Shown: piece after piece, positions 8,453 to 16,465 of the stretch
How positions within the stretch are numbered: the stretch's first letter is position 1
Layout of the letters: each line of letters begins with the position of its first letter
Assembly (NCBI GenBank): GCA_025938935.1
Contig: JAPCWB010000001.1
Location: 372,001-436,000 of the forward strand
DNA from: Novosphingobium sp. MW5
Lineage (GTDB): Bacteria; Pseudomonadota; Alphaproteobacteria; Sphingomonadales; Sphingomonadaceae
Length of the DNA: 64,000 bases
Direction of reading: 5' to 3'
Made by a program: the position numbers and the translations under genes
The notes under the pieces: model-generated
Database searches by the model: none
The model's input: only the letters and a program-made list of their open reading frames with translations
Told to the model about the DNA's origin: nothing

Positions 8453-9058
8453 ATGATCACCCTGATGCCGCTGCCTTTCGACAAGAGCGCCCTTGAGCCG
8501 GCGATTTCGGCCGAGACCTTCGAGTACCACCACGGCAAGCATCACAAGGCCTATGTCGACAAGACCAACGAGCTGGTTGCCGGCACGGATCTGGAAGGCA
8601 AACCGCTAGAGGCCATCATCGCCGCGTCGCGTGGCAAGGATCACAAGCTGTTCAACCAGTCGGCACAGGTGTGGAACCACGGGTTCTACTGGAGCTCGCT
8701 GAGCCCGGAAAAGACCCGGCCCTCCGCCGAGCTGGCCGCCGCCATCGACAGCGCCTTTGGCAGCCATGAAGCCATGATCGAAAAGCTTGTGACCGAAGGT
8801 GTCGGCCACTTCGCCTCGGGCTGGGCTTGGCTGGTTTCGAAGGGCGGCAGCCTCGAAGTGATCTCCACCCATGATGCCGACCTGCCGGGCGAAGACGCCG
8901 GCGTGCCGCTGCTCGTGCTCGATGTCTGGGAGCACGCCTATTACATCGATCGCCGCAATGACCGGAAGGCCTACCTGACGGCGGCGAGCGAACTGCTGAA
9001 CTGGGACTTTGCTTCGGCCAACCATGGCAGCGGAGAGCGCTGGACCTATCCGGCCTGA
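8453..9058 (+). CDS. sodB: Superoxide dismutase, Fe type
   Basis: A 201-residue cytoplasmic enzyme that dismutates superoxide to hydrogen peroxide and oxygen. The metal ligands are visible: the His in EYHHGKHH near residue 26, the His in QVWNHGFYW, and the Asp and His in DVWEHAYYID near the C-terminus. Length and the WNHGFYW context fit the iron branch of the Fe/Mn family. GGAG precedes the ATG at 8453 with good spacing. It stands alone between the GlsB-like gene and the convergent ecfG gene, inside the stress island; no EcfG motif was seen directly upstream. Confidence 0.93.
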   Translation: MITLMPLPFDKSALEPAISAETFEYHHGKHHKAYVDKTNELVAGTDLEGKPLEAIIAASRGKDHKLFNQSAQVWNHGFYWSSLSPEKTRPSAELAAAIDSAFGSHEAMIEKLVTEGVGHFASGWAWLVSKGGSLEVISTHDADLPGEDAGVPLLVLDVWEHAYYIDRRNDRKAYLTAASELLNWDFASANHGSGERWTYPA

Positions 9059-9097
9059 CGCAGCACGGGGGGCGGTGCAGGCCTGCTGCCCGCTCCC

Positions 9098-9628
9098 TCA
9101 GGCCGTCGGGGCAGCCTCTTCGAGAAGCAGGCCCAGCTGCGCCCGGCCGCGCGCCACGCGGCTCTTCATCGTGCCGACGGCAACGCCGCAGACCTGCGCC
9201 GCTTCTTCATAGGAGAAGCCGCTGGCGCCGATCAGCAGCAGGGCCTCACGCCGCTCGGGCGGCAGCTTGTCGAGCGCGCGTTGCAGGTCGTTGAGGTTCA
9301 ATGCGTCTTCCTGGTCGGCGCGGGTGACCAGCATGGTCTCCGCCACGCCGTCCTCAAGCTGCGTCTCGCGGCGATAGCGGCGCAGCTCGTTGAGGAAATT
9401 GTTGCGCGTGATGGTGAAGACCCAGGCCTTGAAATTGCTGCCCGGCCGAAAGGAATCGCGCGAGGCCCATGCCCGCATCACCGCTTCCTGGACAAGGTCA
9501 TCAGCCCGTTCCGCCTGCCCGCAAAGCCCGCGGGCGAAGGCGCGCAAATGCGGCAGCAGCGCGACGAGCGCTTCGCGAAACGGCTTGCCGGTGCCTGTAT
9601 CGGGACCTTCTGGGGATGGCTCAGTCAT
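9098..9628 (-). CDS. ecfG: ECF sigma factor EcfG (general stress response)
   Basis: A 176-residue ECF sigma factor. Region 2 covers about residues 20-85 (RADDLVQEAVMRAW, FKAWVFTITRNNFLNELRR) and region 4 about 110-165 (LPPERREALLLIGASGFSYEEAA, GTMKSRVARGR). Its start overlaps the nepR stop by 8 bases, the classic nepR-ecfG arrangement. EcfG directs RNA polymerase to GGAAC/CGTT promoters when NepR is titrated by phosphorylated PhyR. The M at 9628 is chosen because it gives the nepR overlap. The motif between 9899 and 9925 implies autoregulation. Confidence 0.9.
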   Translation of the reverse strand: MTEPSPEGPDTGTGKPFREALVALLPHLRAFARGLCGQAERADDLVQEAVMRAWASRDSFRPGSNFKAWVFTITRNNFLNELRRYRRETQLEDGVAETMLVTRADQEDALNLNDLQRALDKLPPERREALLLIGASGFSYEEAAQVCGVAVGTMKSRVARGRAQLGLLLEEAAPTA

Positions 9629-9821
9629 TTCCTTCCTTGTCCAGCCGCTTGAGCAAGTCCTCGAAGCTGTCTGGCAAGGGTTCCGATACGACCCCATCGT
9701 AAAGCTTGCGCAGGCCATCGGCCCAGCCCTGCTTGCCGCCCTTTCCTGCGCCCGCATTTCCTTGCGGATCGCGCCGTGAGGGCATGGCGCGGGGGGCTGG
9801 CTTTGCAGGATCGTCGGTCAA
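9621..9821 (-). CDS. nepR: NepR anti-sigma factor
   Basis: A 66-residue protein with a disordered N-terminus and the conserved NepR core LRKLYDGVVSEPLPDSF followed by EDLLKRLDKE, which forms the two helices that clamp either EcfG or the sigma-like domain of PhyR. It is immediately upstream of ecfG with an 8-base overlap, as expected for stoichiometric co-expression of the sigma factor and its inhibitor. Confidence 0.92.
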   Translation of the reverse strand: MTDDPAKPAPRAMPSRRDPQGNAGAGKGGKQGWADGLRKLYDGVVSEPLPDSFEDLLKRLDKEGND

Positions 9822-9898
9822 GGCTGGGCTCCGTGGCGCGGCGCGAAGCTAATGCGCGGGGTATCAGTAAAACAGCTTGCCAATTAGCGGCAAGTCTC

Positions 9899-9925
9899 GG
9901 AACAAATAATTGCCTGCTTAGTTCC
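9899..9925. promoter_or_regulatory. Two-sided EcfG promoter: GGAAC-N17-GTTCC
   Basis: GGAAC at 9899-9903 and GTTCC at 9921-9925 are inverted repeats 17 bases apart. Read on either strand this gives GGAAC-N16-NGTT, the EcfG spacing (AGTT on plus, TGTT on minus). The minus reading would start transcription about 70 bases before nepR-ecfG, and the plus reading about 75 bases before the CHASE-HWE kinase gene. Confidence 0.65.
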
Positions 9926-10004
9926 CGTTTCGGCAGTTCGGAATGTCGCAAAGGGGGCGGTATTGTGGCCGCTGGGCCACAACGGGGGATGGGAAGCATT
10001 TCAA

Positions 10005-11682
10005 ATGGATAAAGCAATCCTGTCCCGGGTAGAAAAGCAGGCGCTTTTCCACCGCTATCCGCGCAGCCTGCCGTTCACCCTGCTGGCAATCGGCCTGCTG
10101 ATCACGACGCTGTTCGTGCTGAACATAGAACGCACCGATGCCATGGCGCGAAAGATGACGCTGGAAAGCGACGTCGAGGCCATTTCCACCGAGCTGGAGC
10201 GCAAGGCTTCGGAGAACACGGCCTACCTGCGTGCCGCGGCGGCATTGTTCGGTATGGCGGAGGACGTCAGCCGCGACGAATTTTCCCGCTTTGTCGCCGA
10301 AATGAGCGAGGGCCACTCGCTTCGCGGCGCGCTGGGCATGGGCTGGGCAGCTTGGGTGCCGGCCGAGAGTTCTACCGTATTCGAGGCGGAGCAGCGCCGC
10401 CTGCACCCTGACATGGAATACCGGATTTATCCGGCGAGCAGCGCAAGTCAGGACAGGGCAGTCATCTCGCTGCTCGAACCGCGTGACCAGGCCAATAAAC
10501 GCGCGCTCGGGTTCGACATGTATTCCGAGGTGACGCGCCGCACGGCTATGCAACAAGCGCTGCGCGAGAGCGGCCCAATGGCTTCCGGCCGCGTCCAGCT
10601 GGTCCAGGACGTCGGCAAGCCGCCGATTGGCGGCGTGCTCATTTACCTTCCGGTGTTCAACCGCCTTGAAGGAGGCCGGGCAGGGTCGCTCAAGGGGTTC
10701 ATCTATACCCCGATCCGTGCCAGTAACTTGCTTGAGACCGCCATCACTGGCGCCCATCGCAACACCGGCCGGGTGGCGATCTATGACGGCACACCCGATC
10801 CCTCGCGGTTGCTTGCCGCAACTCCCGGCACCTTTAACGAAGATGCCTTCGCCACCAAGAAAGTCGATTTTTCCGGACGAGAATGGACCATCGTCGTCTC
10901 GGCAGACAAGGGTGCGGGGCTCACGCGCACGTCAATGATCGTACTGGGCCTCGGGACGTTGATCAGCCTGCTGGTGATGGCTGTGGCTTGGCTGGTGACC
11001 AGCCGCGCGGCCGAAGACCGCAAAGTTCTGGAATGGCTGCAGGCCCAGTGCGGCGCTGCGTACCTCGCTGACGCGCGAACTCAATCACCGCGTCAAGAAC
11101 ACCCTGGCCAATGTCCTTTCGATTGTCGCGCTGACCCGCCGCCGGACGCGCGACATTGACGAGTTCGCCGATGGCCTTTCGGGCCGCCTGCGCGCGCTTT
11201 CGGCCACGCACGACCTGCTGTCTCAGCGCGAATGGACCAACGCGCTGGTCTATGACGTGGTGCAAAGCGAACTGGCCCCTTACCTTGACCCAGAGGATCC
11301 CCATGCGGAGATTTCGGGGCCGGAGGCGCTGCTCGCCCCCAACGACGCCATGTCGCTCGGCCTCGCCCTGCATGAGCTTGCCACCAACGCGGCGAAGTAC
11401 GGCGCGCTCAGTGTGCCCACCGGCAAGGTTTCGGTCACCTGGGACGTTGTCGCACCGGACCGGCTCTCGGTCTCCTGGCAAGAGCGTGGCGGGCCGCCGG
11501 TCAAGGCACCGACGCGGCGGGGCTTTGGCCTCGAACTGATCGAGAAGATCGTCAGCCACGAGCTTGACGCGCCGGTTGACCTGCACTTCGATCAGGAGGG
11601 GGTGCGCTGCACCCTGGTCGTCCCGCTGCGCAGCCCGCGCGAGTTCACCCTCCGCACCGGACCAGCTCCCGCCCCGCAATGA
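10005..11682 (+). CDS. CHASE-domain HWE/HisKA_2 sensor histidine kinase (frameshifted)
   Basis: A membrane sensor kinase beginning MDKAILSRVEKQ. One membrane helix lies at about residues 24-44, then an extracytoplasmic CHASE domain (about 60-300, with GMGWAAWVP and LGFDMYSE), a second helix at about 310-335, and the kinase core. The phospho-acceptor box RELNHRVKNTLANV and the N box LHELATNAAKYGAL are typical of the HWE/HisKA_2 family that phosphorylates PhyR. The frame breaks at about 11045-11055, just before the H box; one base too many or two missing would repair it. Location opposite nepR-ecfG suggests a PhyP/Pak-like role. It is unclear whether it acts as kinase or phosphatase. Confidence 0.85.
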
Positions 11683-11686
11683 GAAA

Positions 11687-11712
11687 GGGCGCAGCCCGCA
11701 AAGGCCGCGCCC
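11687..11712. terminator. Hairpin between convergent kinase and phyR
   Basis: Arms GGGCGCAGCC and GGCCGCGCCC (one mismatch) around a 6-base loop, placed between the convergent kinase and phyR stops, could serve both strands. Confidence 0.5.
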
Positions 11713-11737
11713 ATTATGTTGATTACCGTTCGACCTG

Positions 11738-12526
11738 TTACAGCGGCTCGGTCGTCCCGAAGAACAGCGCCTGGCTGATCGTCGCGCGCACCGTTTCTTC
11801 CTGGAACGGCTTGGTGACCAGGTAGGTCGGTTCCGGGCGCTCACCCGTAAGCAGGCGTTCCGGATAGGCGGTAATGAAGATCACCGGGACCGAAGCCATG
11901 GCGAGGATATCTTCGACCGCATCGATACCCGAACTGGCATCGGCGAGCTGGATATCCGCCAGCACGAGGTTGGGGCGCGTGCGGGCAAAAGCCTCGATCG
12001 CGGTGGCGCGGGTGGTTGCCGTGGCCGCCACGGTGTGGCCCAGATCCGTGACGAGTTCCTCAAGCTGCATGGCGATCAGCGGTTCGTCCTCGATAATCAG
12101 GACGTTGCAGGCGCTCTCCGCCTCGATTTCCTCGACCGCGCGGGCAACCAGAGCGGCGACCTCTTCGGGTTCGATGTCAAGAACCTGCGCCGCCTCTTCC
12201 TCGGAGAAATCTTCGAGCGTGGTGAGGAGCAGGGCCTGGCGGTGTTCGGCCGGAATTCGATCCAGCCGCGAATTGGCGCCGGCCTCGGGCCCGTCGATAT
12301 CGCCGCCGACGGCGAGTTCGACATGGGCGTTCGACCAGATGCGGGTGAAAGCGCGATAGAGGTGGACGCGGCCCCTCACCAGTTCCTCGCGCAGGTCATC
12401 GTCCTGCAGCGCCGCTTCGAGCAGTTCGCGTACATAGGCGTCGCCCGATTGCTGCGAGCCACTGAGGGCGCGCGCGTAGCGACGCAGGAAGGGCAGCCTT
12501 TCGGCCAGTATCTGTCTGAATGCCAT
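11738..12526 (-). CDS. phyR: PhyR response regulator, general stress anti-anti-sigma factor
   Basis: A 262-residue protein with the PhyR domain order: a sigma-like domain (about 1-130, containing LPFLRRYARALSGS and a region-4-like EDFSEEEAAQVLDIEPEEVA) and a receiver domain (about 140-255). The receiver has the acidic pair IIEDEP, the phospho-acceptor Asp at about 191 (VLADIQLAD) and the conserved Lys in LVTKPF. On phosphorylation the sigma-like domain is released and binds NepR, freeing EcfG. A perfect EcfG promoter points at it from 12768-12792, about 240 bases upstream, implying feedback and a long leader. Confidence 0.95.
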   Translation of the reverse strand: MAFRQILAERLPFLRRYARALSGSQQSGDAYVRELLEAALQDDDLREELVRGRVHLYRAFTRIWSNAHVELAVGGDIDGPEAGANSRLDRIPAEHRQALLLTTLEDFSEEEAAQVLDIEPEEVAALVARAVEEIEAESACNVLIIEDEPLIAMQLEELVTDLGHTVAATATTRATAIEAFARTRPNLVLADIQLADASSGIDAVEDILAMASVPVIFITAYPERLLTGERPEPTYLVTKPFQEETVRATISQALFFGTTEPL

Positions 12527-12767
12527 GGTCAGTTCGCTACTTTCGCGGATGTTTGGCCCGGACAGCGCCCGGAGCTTATGGGAACTGGATATGCCTTATC
12601 CCGCCCAGAGGCAAGCATGGCTCCGGGTGACTGGTGGCTGAACAGGGTAAGCGGGAGGCGGCGTGTACGGAGGCGGCAGCCCCCGGCAAAGGGCACCTGC
12701 TCTGGCAGCTTTCCTCGATCAGTCACGCCTAATCCCCACAGGGCCGAATGGCCCCTACAAACCGCCA

Positions 12768-12792
12768 AACGCACGTCGCGCACTTTGGTTCC
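12768..12792 (-). promoter_or_regulatory. EcfG promoter (GGAAC-N16-CGTT), toward phyR
   Basis: On the minus strand GGAAC (12792-12788) and CGTT (12771-12768) are separated by exactly 16 bases, a full match to the EcfG consensus. The predicted start is near 12760. The 230 bases to the phyR start contain no convincing ORF, so this would be a long phyR leader unless another promoter lies closer. Confidence 0.65.
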
Positions 12793-12810
12793 CATAGCAC
12801 ATTGCCGCCC

Positions 12811-12835
12811 GGAACTTTGCTGCCCCGGGGTCGTT
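12811..12835 (+). promoter_or_regulatory. EcfG promoter (GGAAC-N16-CGTT), toward hemerythrin gene
   Basis: GGAAC at 12811-12815 and CGTT at 12832-12835 with a 16-base spacer, a full consensus match. It is back to back with the phyR promoter, 18 bases away. The predicted transcript starts about 50 bases before the hemerythrin ATG. Confidence 0.7.
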
Positions 12836-12892
12836 ACCGCTGCCAATATCGTGGCGATTCACCGCCCGCATTCCCTATTCATGGAGCGTTTC

Positions 12893-13411
12893 ATGGCCCG
12901 CATCGGCAGCAAACCCGACACCCGCTTTCGCGACAAGCCCGGCATCTTCGGCCGCCTTATCGAGGACCACGACCGCCACCGCGAACTGATCGCGGCCATC
13001 TCTGCAACCAGCGGCGACAGTCCGGAGCGCGCAAAGCTGTTCGAGGAGCTGACTTACGAGCTCAAGGCCCACGCCGCCGCCGAGGAGCAGGCCCTGTGGT
13101 CCAGCGTACTGCGCAAGCCCGAGATCACCGAGGAGGGCCGCCACGCCGTGGCCGAGCACAAGGAAATCGACGATCTGCTCAACGAACTCGCCGCGCGCGA
13201 CATGGGCAAGGGCTCTTGGCTGGTGCGCTTCGCTGCGCTCAAGGAGGAATATCTCCACCACATCCGCGAAGAGGAGCAGGAACTCTTCGAAGCCGTATCG
13301 AAGCACCTCGACAAGGCGGACCGCGACTACATGGAAAGCGTCTTTTCGCGCCGCAAGGCCATTGAAAAGGACAAGGCGGAGATCACCCCGGCACTGCACG
13401 CCGCGCATTGA
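12893..13411 (+). CDS. Hemerythrin/HHE-domain protein
   Basis: A 172-residue, all-helical cytoplasmic protein. The His/Glu pattern of HHE hemerythrin-like domains is present: EDHDRHRELI, LKAHAAAEEQALW, AVAEHKEIDDLL and EYLHHIREEEQELF. Such proteins bind a di-iron centre and are linked to oxygen, NO or redox stress. The ATG at 12893 is chosen because GGAG inside 12883-12886 gives ideal spacing; an earlier ATG at 12881 has none. A consensus EcfG promoter precedes it, making it a probable stress effector. Confidence 0.85.
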   Translation: MARIGSKPDTRFRDKPGIFGRLIEDHDRHRELIAAISATSGDSPERAKLFEELTYELKAHAAAEEQALWSSVLRKPEITEEGRHAVAEHKEIDDLLNELAARDMGKGSWLVRFAALKEEYLHHIREEEQELFEAVSKHLDKADRDYMESVFSRRKAIEKDKAEITPALHAAH

Positions 13412-13469
13412 TCCGCCGGGAACCTGCGGCCGCTTAGCCGGGTTTACATTTGCGAAATGTCGAATGCCG

Positions 13470-13495
13470 GGAACTATCCGGCTTCGATCCGTGTT
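13470..13495 (+). promoter_or_regulatory. Candidate EcfG promoter (GGAAC-N17-TGTT) of the second sigma gene
   Basis: GGAAC at 13470-13474 and TGTT at 13492-13495 with a 17-base spacer, immediately upstream of the second ECF sigma gene. One -10 mismatch. If used, the transcript would be almost leaderless at the ATG at 13504, which favours the TTG start near 13528 discussed for that gene. Confidence 0.5.
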
Positions 13496-13503
13496 GAGGC
13501 GCC

Positions 13504-14211
13504 ATGACATTGATGGAGGAGGCCCCCTTGGCACAGCACGCGATCATCCTGGACCAGAGCGAAAACACCGTGGAGATTGCGCCGGCCCCGGCCCTCAGCG
13601 ACGAAGAATTCCGCTCTGCCCTTACGCGGATTGCCCCGCACCTGCGCGGTTTTGCCCGCACCCTGTGCGGCTGTTCGGAACGGGCTGACGACCTGGCGCA
13701 GGAAGCCATGCTCAAGGCCTGGTCGGCCCGCGGCTCCTACCGCGCGGGTACCAATTTCAAGGCGTGGATGTTCACCATCCTGCGCAACCAGTTCTACAGC
13801 GAAACGCGCCGTGCGCGCTTCACTGGCGAATATGACGAGGAAATGGCCGAACGTACGCTGCGCACCAAGGGCGGCCAGGAAGAAAGCCTGCAGCTGGCAG
13901 ACGTGCTCCGCGCGCTGGAATCCATGCCGGAAACCTACCGCGACGCGCTGATCCTCGTCGCAATCGGCGATTTCTCCTATGAAGAGATCTCGGCCATCTG
14001 CGGCATCGCGCTCGGCACGGTGAAAAGCCGCATATGCCGCGCCCGCGCCATGCTTGCCTCGCTGATTGACGGTGGCCAGCTCGCCGATTCCCGCCATGAT
14101 TTCGTGATGGCGGGCGACGCCACCGAACTCCTGTTTGCTCAGATGCGCTCGATCGCAAATGGGCAGGTTGCCGCCGGTGCTAACCCGGCACTCATGCTTC
14201 AAGCCGCCTGA
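13504..14211 (+). CDS. Second EcfG-like ECF sigma factor
   Basis: Up to 235 residues. Region 2 (RADDLAQEAMLKAW, FKAWMFTILRNQFYSETRR) and region 4 (MPETYRDALILVAIGDFSYEE, LGTVKSRICRARAML) closely resemble those of the ecfG gene at 9098-9628, plus a C-terminal extension of about 55 residues. It is probably an EcfG paralogue. The start is uncertain: ATG 13504 is the longest, but a strong GGAGGAGG at 13515-13522 lies 5 bases before an in-frame TTG at 13528, which would give 227 residues (LAQHAIILDQ). An EcfG-type promoter upstream suggests that one sigma factor drives the other. Confidence 0.85.
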   Translation: MTLMEEAPLAQHAIILDQSENTVEIAPAPALSDEEFRSALTRIAPHLRGFARTLCGCSERADDLAQEAMLKAWSARGSYRAGTNFKAWMFTILRNQFYSETRRARFTGEYDEEMAERTLRTKGGQEESLQLADVLRALESMPETYRDALILVAIGDFSYEEISAICGIALGTVKSRICRARAMLASLIDGGQLADSRHDFVMAGDATELLFAQMRSIANGQVAAGANPALMLQAA

Positions 14212-14255
14212 TCCCATGGCGGCACAGATGAAGGAATTATAGGTTTAGTTTAGTC

Positions 14256-14635
14256 ATGCGTAATATTCTGATCGTTGAAGACGAGCTGCTTGTTGCACTC
14301 GACCTCGAGGATATCCTGACCTCGGGGGGTTCCAGGTGCTTGGCATCGTGGCGGACCGCAAGGGTGTCGAATCGATTCAGCAGCCTCCCGTAGTTGCCTT
14401 GGTTGATCTCAACCTGCGCGATGGCCCGACCGGCAATGACGTTGCCCGTACGCTGGCCCAGCAGTTTGGCACCCGCATCATCTTCGTCACCGCCAACCCG
14501 GCACAGATCACCGATCCGCCGCCGACCGCGATTGGCTATGTCCAGAAGCCCTTCCGCCCCGATGTTGTCGTCTCGGCTGTCGAGGCTGCGATTGAGGGCA
14601 ACAATCCGCCCCAAGGCGTGCACCGGCTGAACTGA
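14256..14635 (+). CDS. Single-domain response regulator (frameshifted at a G run)
   Basis: A stand-alone receiver of 126 residues after repair: MRNILIVEDELL with the acidic pair, phospho-acceptor Asp at about 51 (ALVDLNLRDG), IIFVTAN and the Lys in GYVQKPF. The six-G run at 14324-14329 needs a seventh G to join the first 25 residues to the rest (LTSGG to FQVLGIVAD). It sits between the second EcfG-like gene and a convergent HWE kinase, and its beta4-alpha4 segment resembles the PhyR receiver. A phosphorelay role as in SdrG-type regulators is likely. Confidence 0.85.
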
Positions 14636-14639
14636 ATGC

Positions 14640-14662
14640 GGGAGCGGGCGCCTGCCGCTCCC
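14640..14662. terminator. Hairpin between convergent regulator and kinase genes
   Basis: Arms GGGAGCGG and CCGCTCCC around a 7-base loop, lying directly between two convergent stops. There is no strong T-tract on either side. Confidence 0.5.
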
Positions 14663-14663
14663 G

Positions 14664-16178
14664 TCATATCCGTTCGACGTTGCCTGATGGAATGCTGATC
14701 GCCAGTTCGAGGCTGTCGGAACCCCACTGCATTTCGTAGCTGCCGCCCAGCTGGCGCTTGATGCTCATGTCGATCAGGCGAGAGCCGAAGCCGCCCGGCT
14801 TGGACTCGCCGCTCTTGGCAATGCCCTTTTCTATCCAGCGCAGGCAGACCGGGTCCCTGTCCTCAAGCGCGATCTCGACCGTGCCGCTTTCGGCGCCCAG
14901 CGCGCCGTATTTCGCCGAATTGGTCGCCAGCTCGTGGAACACCAGCGCCAGCGGCGTGGCCGAACGGTCATCGATGGCAATTTCGTCGCCGGTAATCAGG
15001 ATCCGGCTGCTTCCCACGACCATGTATGGCGAGAGCAGTTCGGCGAGCATGCCTTTCAACCCGCCATGCAATGTGCCGTCGCTGCGGCTGCCCGGGCTGC
15101 CGATGAAGGCATGGGCGCGGCCCAGTGCGAGGATACGGCCGTAAAGCTCGGCGGCGAAATCGGCGGCGTCCGGATGGCTGCGCGAACTGAGCGAGACAAG
15201 CCCGCCGATCACCGCGAAGATGTTCTTGATGCGGTGGTGCAGCTCCTGGCTCAGCAATTCGAGCGCATCGGCATTGGCCATTTCGTCATCGATATCGGTG
15301 CAAGTGCCGATCCAGCGCATGACCTGCCCATCGGCATCGAACAGCGGGAGGCCGCGCGCAATGACCCAGCGATAGGCCCCGTCATGCCGGCGCAGGCGAT
15401 AGCGCACTTCATAGGATTTGCCGGTTGCCACAGCCTTGTTCCACGTTTGCGCAGCGATCGGCGCGTCTTCTGGATGCACGAACGAAAGCCAACCCGTGCC
15501 ATAACTCGCCTTTGCAGGCAGGCCGGTAAATTCCACCCATGGTCCGTTGAAATAGTCCGACATGCCATCGGGCGGTGTCGACCACACAAGCTGCGGCAAG
15601 GAGTCTGACAAAACCGCGAAGCGCTGTTCAAGCTCGGCCACCTGGCTAAGCGACTGGGTGCGGGCCTTTTCAGCGCGAACATCGGCCCGCAGGGAATCGA
15701 GCTGACTCATGACCAGTTCGGCCAGAGTGGCAAGGCCTTCACTCTGTTCCGCTGTCAGACCGCCACGGGGATTATGATCGATGACGCACAAGGCGCCCAG
15801 CGGCTGACCTTCCGGGGAGACGAGCGGCTGGCCGGCATAGAAGCGGATACCCAGGTCACCAGTGACCAAAGGATTGTCAAAGAAGCGGGGATCCGCGGCG
15901 GCGTCTTCAACCACCATGATTTCGGCCTGGCGCATGGCGTGATCACAAAACGAATATTCTCGCTCGGTTCCGCAGACATCTAGGCCGGTTCGACCAATGA
16001 ATATCTGACGGTTTTCTTCCACGATCGAAATGAGACCGATTGGAGCGTTGCAGATCTGCGCCGCCAGCCGGGCAATGCGGTTCAGGCGGTTTTCGTCCGA
16101 CTTTTCGAGCGGATACTGGCCAAGAATCCGCAGGCGCTCTGCCTCTGCGTCGCTACGGTTCGGGTCGGACAAACACAA
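14664..16178 (-). CDS. GAF-PAS-HWE/HisKA_2 cytoplasmic sensor kinase
   Basis: A 504-residue soluble kinase without membrane helices. A GAF domain covers about residues 20-160 (CGTEREYSFCDHAM, PLGALCVIDHNPRG), a PAS/PAC domain about 185-300 (LPQLVWSTPPDG, RWIGTCTDIDDE), and the kinase core starts with ELHHRIKNIFAVI (His at about 314-315), followed by FHELATNSAKYGALG. This is an HWE-family core of the type that feeds PhyR. It is convergent with the response regulator and has a consensus-like EcfG promoter at 16220-16245, so it is probably both input and target of the stress response. Confidence 0.88.
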   Translation of the reverse strand: MCLSDPNRSDAEAERLRILGQYPLEKSDENRLNRIARLAAQICNAPIGLISIVEENRQIFIGRTGLDVCGTEREYSFCDHAMRQAEIMVVEDAAADPRFFDNPLVTGDLGIRFYAGQPLVSPEGQPLGALCVIDHNPRGGLTAEQSEGLATLAELVMSQLDSLRADVRAEKARTQSLSQVAELEQRFAVLSDSLPQLVWSTPPDGMSDYFNGPWVEFTGLPAKASYGTGWLSFVHPEDAPIAAQTWNKAVATGKSYEVRYRLRRHDGAYRWVIARGLPLFDADGQVMRWIGTCTDIDDEMANADALELLSQELHHRIKNIFAVIGGLVSLSSRSHPDAADFAAELYGRILALGRAHAFIGSPGSRSDGTLHGGLKGMLAELLSPYMVVGSSRILITGDEIAIDDRSATPLALVFHELATNSAKYGALGAESGTVEIALEDRDPVCLRWIEKGIAKSGESKPGGFGSRLIDMSIKRQLGGSYEMQWGSDSLELAISIPSGNVERI

Positions 16179-16219
16179 TCTCCATGCGGGGGCGCATCGG
16201 CAGAAGCGCTAAAACGCTC

Positions 16220-16245
16220 AACGCGGTGCGGGGCCAGCGGGTTCC
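16220..16245 (-). promoter_or_regulatory. EcfG promoter (GGAAC-N17-CGTT), toward HWE kinase
   Basis: On the minus strand GGAAC (16245-16241) and CGTT (16223-16220) are 17 bases apart. It points at the GAF-PAS-HWE kinase, whose ATG is about 42 bases downstream. A divergent EcfG motif begins 52 bases away on the plus strand. Confidence 0.6.
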
Positions 16246-16296
16246 CATGAAACCGGCCTACCGGCAAGCACTTGGGGAATTTTTTCGCCGCCATCG

Positions 16297-16321
16297 GGAA
16301 CCAACAGCCAGAAAGCCCGTT
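16297..16321 (+). promoter_or_regulatory. EcfG promoter (GGAAC-N16-CGTT) in front of a small RNA
   Basis: GGAAC at 16297-16301 and CGTT at 16318-16321 with a 16-base spacer, a full consensus match. There is no ORF downstream on this strand before a terminator at 16439-16467, so the product is probably an RNA. Confidence 0.65.
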
Positions 16322-16327
16322 TATCGA

Positions 16328-16465
16328 TCGACTATGCGCCGGACCTCTTTATCCCGGCAGTCAAAAAACGATAACGTGGAGCTCTCGCTTAACGCCGCCG
16401 AGTGCGAGGGCTCCACGCTACATTTTCCGATTTCCCCTCACCGCCTTCCAGGGCGGTGTTTTTGT
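16328..16465 (+). ncRNA. Candidate EcfG-dependent small RNA with three hairpins
   Basis: About 138 nt between a consensus EcfG promoter and a rho-independent terminator. Stem 1 pairs GACT/GCCGG (16330-16342) with CCGGC/AGTC (16354-16362), leaving a loop containing ACCTCTTTAT. Stem 2 has 14 pairs (16375-16388 with 16404-16417, one G-U) and a 15-base loop. A C-rich linker (TTTCCCCT) leads into the terminator stem CACCGCC/GGCGGTG (16439-16458) and a T-tract (TTTTTGTTT). No ORF with an RBS was seen. Pyrimidine-rich loops could pair with ribosome-binding sites. No known family is recognised. Confidence 0.55.

Noticed and set aside
12529..12846. A 105-residue minus-strand ORF in the phyR leader
   Set aside because: It has no RBS, no domain and an amino-acid mix typical of a GC-rich shadow frame; it also runs through both EcfG promoters.
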